From Bacteroidia bacterium (GTDB taxonomy: Bacteria; Bacteroidota; Bacteroidia; NS11-12g; UBA955), in assembly GCA_020848595.1 (NCBI GenBank), contig JADLHV010000253.1, forward strand, positions 1-10,175: DNA of 10,175 bases, in the 5' to 3' direction. The first letter of the stretch is position 1, and each line of letters begins with the position of its first letter. The position numbers and the translations under genes were made by a program. Below the pieces are notes generated by a model. It had not been told where the DNA came from. It saw only the letters and a program-made list of their open reading frames with translations, and did no database searches. Below are positions 6,736 through 10,175 of this stretch, in pieces.

Positions 6736-7776
6736 ATGAAAAAGAACCTCATACTTTTTTCTATTTTTATCCTAACAAAATTTGCCTTTGCAGAAAATGC
6801 GCCGTTTCTCCAATCGAGTTACACCAACCAACTACAAACTAATAATCCAGGTTTTTACGGCCTCAGTTTAATTCCTAATAAGCAAACTTTCGAAATCGCT
6901 GTTCAATCTCTATATTCTTCTAATTATCAAAATATTGATTATCAATCGCTTCCCATCTTCTATTCAGGATCTCAAATTGGCTGTATTGGATACTATGACA
7001 CTAGAAGTAGAAAAAACCTCAATAGTCAGCGCCTTAACATTAACATTAGAAACCCTATAAATAAACATTTTCAGATTGGATGTGGCATCGCTATCAATCG
7101 CAATAGAATTGACCCAAATGCCAATGCTACAAGTATTAATATTGGCAATTCACTTATTTACGAAAATAACAAAGGCGCTTATTTTTCGTTTGGCATTAAT
7201 CTGAAAATTGATCACTATCTCTATCAATTTACTAATCGAGAAAATCAAACTAATTTATTCGAAGAACAAACACAAAATATAGACCTTGGCATAGCCTATT
7301 TAAGCCAAAATAAAACTTTTCAATTGGGCATTGCATTATTTAATTTAAAAGAAAAAACCATTGGACAATATGATTCAGATGGTTTTGCTGGTTTTGCTGG
7401 AGGTTCATCTAGATGGTATCAATTAAATTACTTTAAGTTATACAATATCAATATGACTAAACGCAATCAAATTAGTCGTAATGGCAAAATGCATCTCAAT
7501 ACTTCCATCAATACCATTGCATCTTGGTATAATGGATTTTCTCCAGAAAGCCTTCTTATAAGTTTGGAACTAAGCAAAACCATAAAAAATTCCCAAAATA
7601 TAAACTTTGGAATTGTCAATCAAAATATTTTCACGAATGAGGGACTTTTGGGTCCAACTTTAAAATACAAGACTAACTATTTTGAAATCAGCTATGTTTA
7701 TCTAAACATTGTTCAAAATCAATATTTTTCAAATAGTGCTATTCATAACTTAGGACTTAAGCTTTTGAAATTCTGA
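6736..7776 (+). CDS. Probable outer-membrane beta-barrel protein, PorP/SprF-like
   Basis: 346 residues from the ATG at 6736, chosen because the signal peptide begins there (M-K-K-N, hydrophobic core, likely cleavage after FAFA at about residue 19). The upstream in-frame TTG at 6724 lies within the -7 box. After the signal come FLQSSYTNQLQTNNPGFYG, similar to the opening of PorP/SprF proteins (Q-x-Y/F-x-N-x-L-x2-NPAxxG). Then follow many alternating polar and hydrophobic strands (for example FQIGCGIAINRNR and YFSFGINLKI). The protein ends in LGLKLLKF, with a terminal Phe as in Bam-assembled barrels. PorP/SprF proteins anchor type IX secretion and gliding components in the outer membrane. The match is by general pattern, so another barrel family is possible. 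There are few cysteines and no enzymatic motif. The next gene begins 80 nt downstream behind its own -7 boxes. Confidence 0.6.
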   Translation: MKKNLILFSIFILTKFAFAENAPFLQSSYTNQLQTNNPGFYGLSLIPNKQTFEIAVQSLYSSNYQNIDYQSLPIFYSGSQIGCIGYYDTRSRKNLNSQRLNINIRNPINKHFQIGCGIAINRNRIDPNANATSINIGNSLIYENNKGAYFSFGINLKIDHYLYQFTNRENQTNLFEEQTQNIDLGIAYLSQNKTFQLGIALFNLKEKTIGQYDSDGFAGFAGGSSRWYQLNYFKLYNINMTKRNQISRNGKMHLNTSINTIASWYNGFSPESLLISLELSKTIKNSQNINFGIVNQNIFTNEGLLGPTLKYKTNYFEISYVYLNIVQNQYFSNSAIHNLGLKLLKF

Positions 7777-7830
7777 TTTTTCTATCATGACAGTATTATA
7801 CAAATGGTGGAAATCTAAACAATTATGCTA

Positions 7831-7850
7831 TTTAAATTTGTTTAAATTTG
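7831..7850 (+). promoter_or_regulatory. Tandem duplicated -7 box before the SGNH hydrolase gene
   Basis: TTTAAATTTG occurs twice in direct succession (7831-7840 and 7841-7850). Each copy contains TAAATTTG, a full TAnnTTTG match. The second ends 6 nt before the ATG at 7857. No TTG is seen at the proper -33 distance for either copy. The two copies are one helical turn apart and could give two start sites. Confidence 0.5.
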
Positions 7851-7856
7851 CACCAC

Positions 7857-8915
7857 ATGAGGGCACTTTGGAAACTTTTTAAAATCCTATTTGTCATTGC
7901 GGTTTGCCTCGAAATCGCTTTACAAATCTATAACCCTTTTTCAGGTAGAGTTAAAAATGGAGAAATTGTCCTTCCTAAAAACACTCAATATACAACAGAT
8001 TTACCGCAAGTACAGGGACTTGACAGTCAATTAATTCATACAAAAAATAGTATGGGTTTTAGAGGAGAAGAGTTAACAGATTCTAATGCAATAAAAATTC
8101 TTTGCATGGGCGGCAGTACAACCGAATGTTACTATCTAAGTGATGGTAAAGATTGGCCCAATTTACTTGGTAAAAAACTTCAGAAAACAAATCCTAAAAT
8201 ATGGCTCAATAATGCAGGTATGGATGGACAATCTAGCTTTGGCAATTTGCAAATGCTTAAGCAATATATCCTTCAAATGCATCCTAATTATATTATCCTG
8301 ATGTGTGGCCTTAATGACATGAGCTTGGATGAGCCAAGTAAATTCGACCAATATGACGGAACATGGTTTAAAAAGCTCTACAATAAATTAGAATTACCAT
8401 CTACTATTCTAAATATTATTAGAGCTGGAAAAGCTAAAGATGCAGGACTCAACCATCAATTTATCGATGACATTACGAGTATGGATACGATGATAATGAA
8501 TGATTCTCAAATCTTACATCGTCTCGAAAAAGAACAAAAATATATTGGCCCATATAAAAATCGACTTCGCGAATTTGCCGACCTCTGTAAACAGAATCAT
8601 ATTCAACTCATTTTTGTTGCCCAAAGTATTTTATTTTCAGATGAAAAAGATTTGTTAACTAACGTATATCTCGGTCATTTAAGAACTGGCGAAATTAATG
8701 GCAAAGCACGTTCTCTAATTTTAAAAATGTATAATAAATCAACCTACGATGTTGCGAATGAAAAAGGTGTTCCTTTTATCAATTTAGCCGCGAGGTTGCC
8801 TAAAGATTCTAGATTCTATTACGATGGTTATCATTTCACTAATGACGGCGCCGACTTTGTTGCAGCAATGATAGGAGAAGAACTCATTTCTAAAAAACTA
8901 ATCCCTTTAAAATAA
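7857..8915 (+). CDS. Membrane-anchored SGNH/GDSL hydrolase
   Basis: 352 residues from the ATG at 7857. An in-frame TTG at 7848 is the end of a -7 promoter box and is rejected as the start. The N-terminus (about 5-24) is a single hydrophobic segment after basic residues, a signal anchor or uncleaved signal, so the domain probably faces the periplasm. SGNH blocks: block I ILCMGGSTTE with the nucleophile Ser87; block II NAGMDGQSS, where the Gly is conserved; block III MCGLNDM with Asn153; block V YYDGYHFTNDGA with Asp323 and His326. NSMGFRGEE (65-73) is common before block I in this group. Such enzymes are esterases or acyltransferases, often on acetylated glycans; the substrate is unknown here. 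The gene is 8 nt from kdsC, so the two are co-transcribed, which points towards lipopolysaccharide or capsule chemistry by inference. Confidence 0.85.
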   Translation: MRALWKLFKILFVIAVCLEIALQIYNPFSGRVKNGEIVLPKNTQYTTDLPQVQGLDSQLIHTKNSMGFRGEELTDSNAIKILCMGGSTTECYYLSDGKDWPNLLGKKLQKTNPKIWLNNAGMDGQSSFGNLQMLKQYILQMHPNYIILMCGLNDMSLDEPSKFDQYDGTWFKKLYNKLELPSTILNIIRAGKAKDAGLNHQFIDDITSMDTMIMNDSQILHRLEKEQKYIGPYKNRLREFADLCKQNHIQLIFVAQSILFSDEKDLLTNVYLGHLRTGEINGKARSLILKMYNKSTYDVANEKGVPFINLAARLPKDSRFYYDGYHFTNDGADFVAAMIGEELISKKLIPLK

Positions 8916-8923
8916 AACCATTA

Positions 8924-9445
8924 ATGGATTTAATACATAATAAATTACTTCAAGTAAAAGGCTTCATATTTGATGTCGATGGCGTAATGACTGATGGCTC
9001 AGTTATAGGAACAGAAGACGGTTTTTTTTTAAGAAGTTTTAATATAAAAGATGGTTATGCAATTCAACATGCCGCAAAAACAGGTTACCCAATTGCTATA
9101 ATCTCTGGGGGCTATTCTATTGGTATTGTTAAACGTTTCGAGAATTTAGGCGTGCAGGATATTTATATTGGACAAAAGCACAAAGAGGCCGCCTATAATG
9201 AGTTTTTAAATAAGCATGGTCTTGTTGATGAAGACATTTTATATATGGGTGACGATATGCCAGATTACCAATTAATGAAAAAGGTTGGTTTTGCAGCATG
9301 TCCACAAGATGCAGCTATCGATATTCAACAAATCTGCACGTATATTTCACCAAAAAACGGTGGACATGGTTGTGTCAGAGATATTCTCGAAAAAACCCTC
9401 AAACTCCAAGATAAATGGTGGTCTGAGCATACACATATCTGGTAA
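8924..9445 (+). CDS. kdsC: 3-deoxy-D-manno-octulosonate 8-phosphate phosphatase (KdsC)
   Basis: 173 residues, the usual size of the small HAD phosphatase that removes phosphate from KDO-8-P to give KDO for lipid A inner core. It is cytosolic and Mg-dependent. HAD motif I is FIFDVDGVMTDG (14-25), with nucleophile Asp17 and acid/base Asp19. Motif II is IISGG (59-63, Ser61). KHKEAA (85-90) supplies the Lys. Motif III/IV is YMGDDMPD (107-114), with metal ligands Asp110 and Asp111. The C-terminal NGGHGCVRDILE (145-156) corresponds to the G-G-x-G-A-V-R-E tail that reaches the active site of a neighbouring subunit in the tetramer; the Ala is Cys150 here. There is no capping domain, as expected. A T9 run at codons 33-36 is noted. 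The start follows the SGNH stop by 8 nt. No kdsA or kdsB is in the window. Confidence 0.93.
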   Translation: MDLIHNKLLQVKGFIFDVDGVMTDGSVIGTEDGFFLRSFNIKDGYAIQHAAKTGYPIAIISGGYSIGIVKRFENLGVQDIYIGQKHKEAAYNEFLNKHGLVDEDILYMGDDMPDYQLMKKVGFAACPQDAAIDIQQICTYISPKNGGHGCVRDILEKTLKLQDKWWSEHTHIW

Positions 9446-9477
9446 GTTATGTATAGGCCATTTCAAAAGCGCCTAAA

Positions 9478-9750
9478 ATGCTGAAAATACTTTATTTAGT
9501 AACCAATAACCACAATTTAGTGCAAGGTAAAGAAGCCTTTCATTATTCCCAATTGATAAATTAGCACTTCATATTTGATTTTCTAATAAATATTCTAGGT
9601 TTAAATGATGGGCAAACAAGTTCGGCTATCTAGAAGCAAACCATCTATTGCAGCGAAGAAGAATCTTCAACTAGCAATATACCAATACAGTGTCTTATTC
9701 TAAAAAAATTGAATAGTTTAATACTCTATAAGTTTGCACTTATTTTTTAG
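9478..9750 (+). pseudogene. Possible decayed gene between kdsC and odhB
   Basis: An ATG at 9478 opens MLKILYLVTNNHNLVQGK and continues to a TAG at 9562. The same frame then stays readable to 9750 with only one further stop (TAG at 9631). That is 90 codons with two in-frame stops in AT-rich DNA, where more would be expected. The opening resembles the first strand of a GT-B glycosyltransferase or similar Rossmann protein, but that is a weak likeness. It may be a remnant or chance. An intrinsic terminator overlaps its end. Confidence 0.3.
9728..9748 (+). terminator. Intrinsic terminator downstream of kdsC
   Basis: ATAAGT (9728-9733), loop TTGC, then ACTTAT (9738-9743) form a 6-bp inverted repeat followed directly by five more Ts. 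The stem is AT-rich, but the tetraloop and T-run are the standard layout. It would end the SGNH-kdsC transcript and isolate it from odhB. Confidence 0.5.
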
Positions 9751-9796
9751 TATAAAGTTATTTTATAATAAGACTATTCTTAGATGCGGTTGTTCA

Positions 9797-9827
9797 TTGT
9801 ATTTATAACTAAAATGCCCTATTTTTG
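9797..9827 (+). promoter_or_regulatory. Bacteroidota-type promoter for odhB
   Basis: TTG (9797-9799), a 20-nt spacer, then TATTTTTG (9820-9827), fitting TAnnTTTG. The box ends 21 nt before the ATG at 9849, leaving a short leader of roughly 15 nt. It has the same spacing as the outer-membrane protein promoter. Confidence 0.65.
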
Positions 9828-9848
9828 CGCTCAATTTAAAACAATCGT

Positions 9849-10175
9849 ATGGCAATCGAAATCAAAGTTCCTAGTCCAGGTGAATCCATTAGTGAAGTTA
9901 CTGTATCAAAATGGCTTAAACAAGTAGGCGATTATGTGCAGTTAGACGAACCTCTGGTAGAACTTGAAAGCGAAAAAGCAACTTTTGAAGTTAATGCCGA
10001 AAAAGCGGGTGTTATTACCAAACAATTGGCTAAAGATGGTGATGAAATAAGTGTTGGTGCTGTTATTGTTGAAATAGATGATACTGCTAAAGCTCCTGAA
10101 GGCACATCAGCTCCTAAAGCTGAAGCAAAAAAAGAATCTGCCCCTGCTCCAACAGCTAAAACTGAAACTAAAAAA
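9849..10175 (+). CDS. odhB: 2-oxoglutarate dehydrogenase E2, dihydrolipoyl succinyltransferase, N-terminal part (3' end outside window)
   Basis: 109 codons are seen, open to the window edge. The start is MAIEIKVPSPGESISEVTVSKW, typical of the E2 subunit of the 2-oxoglutarate complex (also named sucB). E2 moves the succinyl group from lipoyl-Lys to CoA in the TCA cycle, in the cytosol. The lipoyl domain covers residues 1-78, with the lipoylated Lys at K43 in ELESEKATFEV (the usual ESDKA reads ESEKA). After it, an Ala/Pro/Lys-rich flexible linker begins at about 80 (for example SAPKAEAKKESAPAPT). The peripheral-subunit-binding and catalytic domains lie beyond the window. The pyruvate dehydrogenase E2 is the main alternative, but the VPSPGESISEV opening favours the succinyl type. 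It is transcribed from its own promoter. Confidence 0.88.
   Translation, partial: MAIEIKVPSPGESISEVTVSKWLKQVGDYVQLDEPLVELESEKATFEVNAEKAGVITKQLAKDGDEISVGAVIVEIDDTAKAPEGTSAPKAEAKKESAPAPTAKTETKK

Larger units (their letters stand above)
9446..9796. other. Intergenic region between kdsC and odhB
   Basis: About 350 bp with no intact gene of credible length. It contains the possible relic (9478-9750) and a terminator hairpin (9728-9748), and ends at the odhB promoter. A 33-codon frame from about 9608 has no recognisable content. No tRNA, riboswitch or mobile element was seen. Confidence 0.5.

Noticed and set aside
9454..9475. Hairpin TAGGC / GCCTA after the kdsC stop
   Set aside because: Five-bp arms with a 12-nt loop and no T-run; the hairpin at 9728-9748 is a better terminator.
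9285..9476. Alternative plus-strand frame over the kdsC 3' end
   Set aside because: It mostly overlaps the conserved KdsC C-terminus in another frame and has no recognisable content.
1..10175. Search for tRNA, rRNA, CRISPR arrays, insertion sequences, defence or biosynthetic systems
   Set aside because: By eye, none of the expected repeats, transposase motifs or RNA folds were seen; the content is mainly housekeeping and envelope genes.

Overview
The window is AT-rich DNA from a member of the Bacteroidota. Four things point there. The promoters match the Bacteroidota form (TTG/TTTG, a 19-20 nt spacer, then TAnnTTTG) and Shine-Dalgarno sites are not evident. An IPExxxVDY-type gene overlaps the pyruvate kinase gene. 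A PorP/SprF-like outer-membrane protein is probably present. A KDO-phosphate phosphatase implies a Gram-negative envelope. The order or genus cannot be fixed from this sequence.

Layout. Positions 1-3094 (+) look like one transcription unit: the 3' end of a GT9 glycosyltransferase, a small IPExxxVDY-like protein that starts at a TTG, pyruvate kinase (pyk, overlapping by 8 bp), and a secreted YafK/DpaA-like L,D-transpeptidase-fold protein. A possible AT-rich terminator follows. A class I SAM methyltransferase (3200-3931, +) has its own close-to-consensus promoter. On the minus strand lie a LytTR regulator with a degenerate receiver domain (4730-3975) and, upstream of it in transcription, an ALDH7-type aldehyde dehydrogenase (6385-4847). 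The dehydrogenase is divergent from a probable PorP/SprF-like outer-membrane protein (6736-7776, +). An SGNH/GDSL hydrolase (7857-8915) and KdsC (8924-9445) form a tight pair. A gap of about 400 bp holds a possible gene relic and a terminator. The 5' end of odhB/sucB (9849 to the window edge) follows.

How the genes relate. Two themes recur. One is the cell envelope: GT9 transferase, L,D-transpeptidase fold, SGNH hydrolase, KdsC, outer-membrane protein and possibly the methyltransferase. The other is central metabolism: Pyk, the 2-oxoglutarate dehydrogenase E2 subunit and ALDH7. This is mostly a housekeeping chromosome segment. I see no defence, mobile or biosynthetic system and do not claim one. 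The best leads are the K+-independent signature in Pyk, the LytTR regulator with Glu at the phospho-Asp position, the habit of placing the -7 box within 4-9 nt of the start codon, a T8 tract inside a promoter spacer, a tandemly duplicated -7 box, and the relic between kdsC and odhB.
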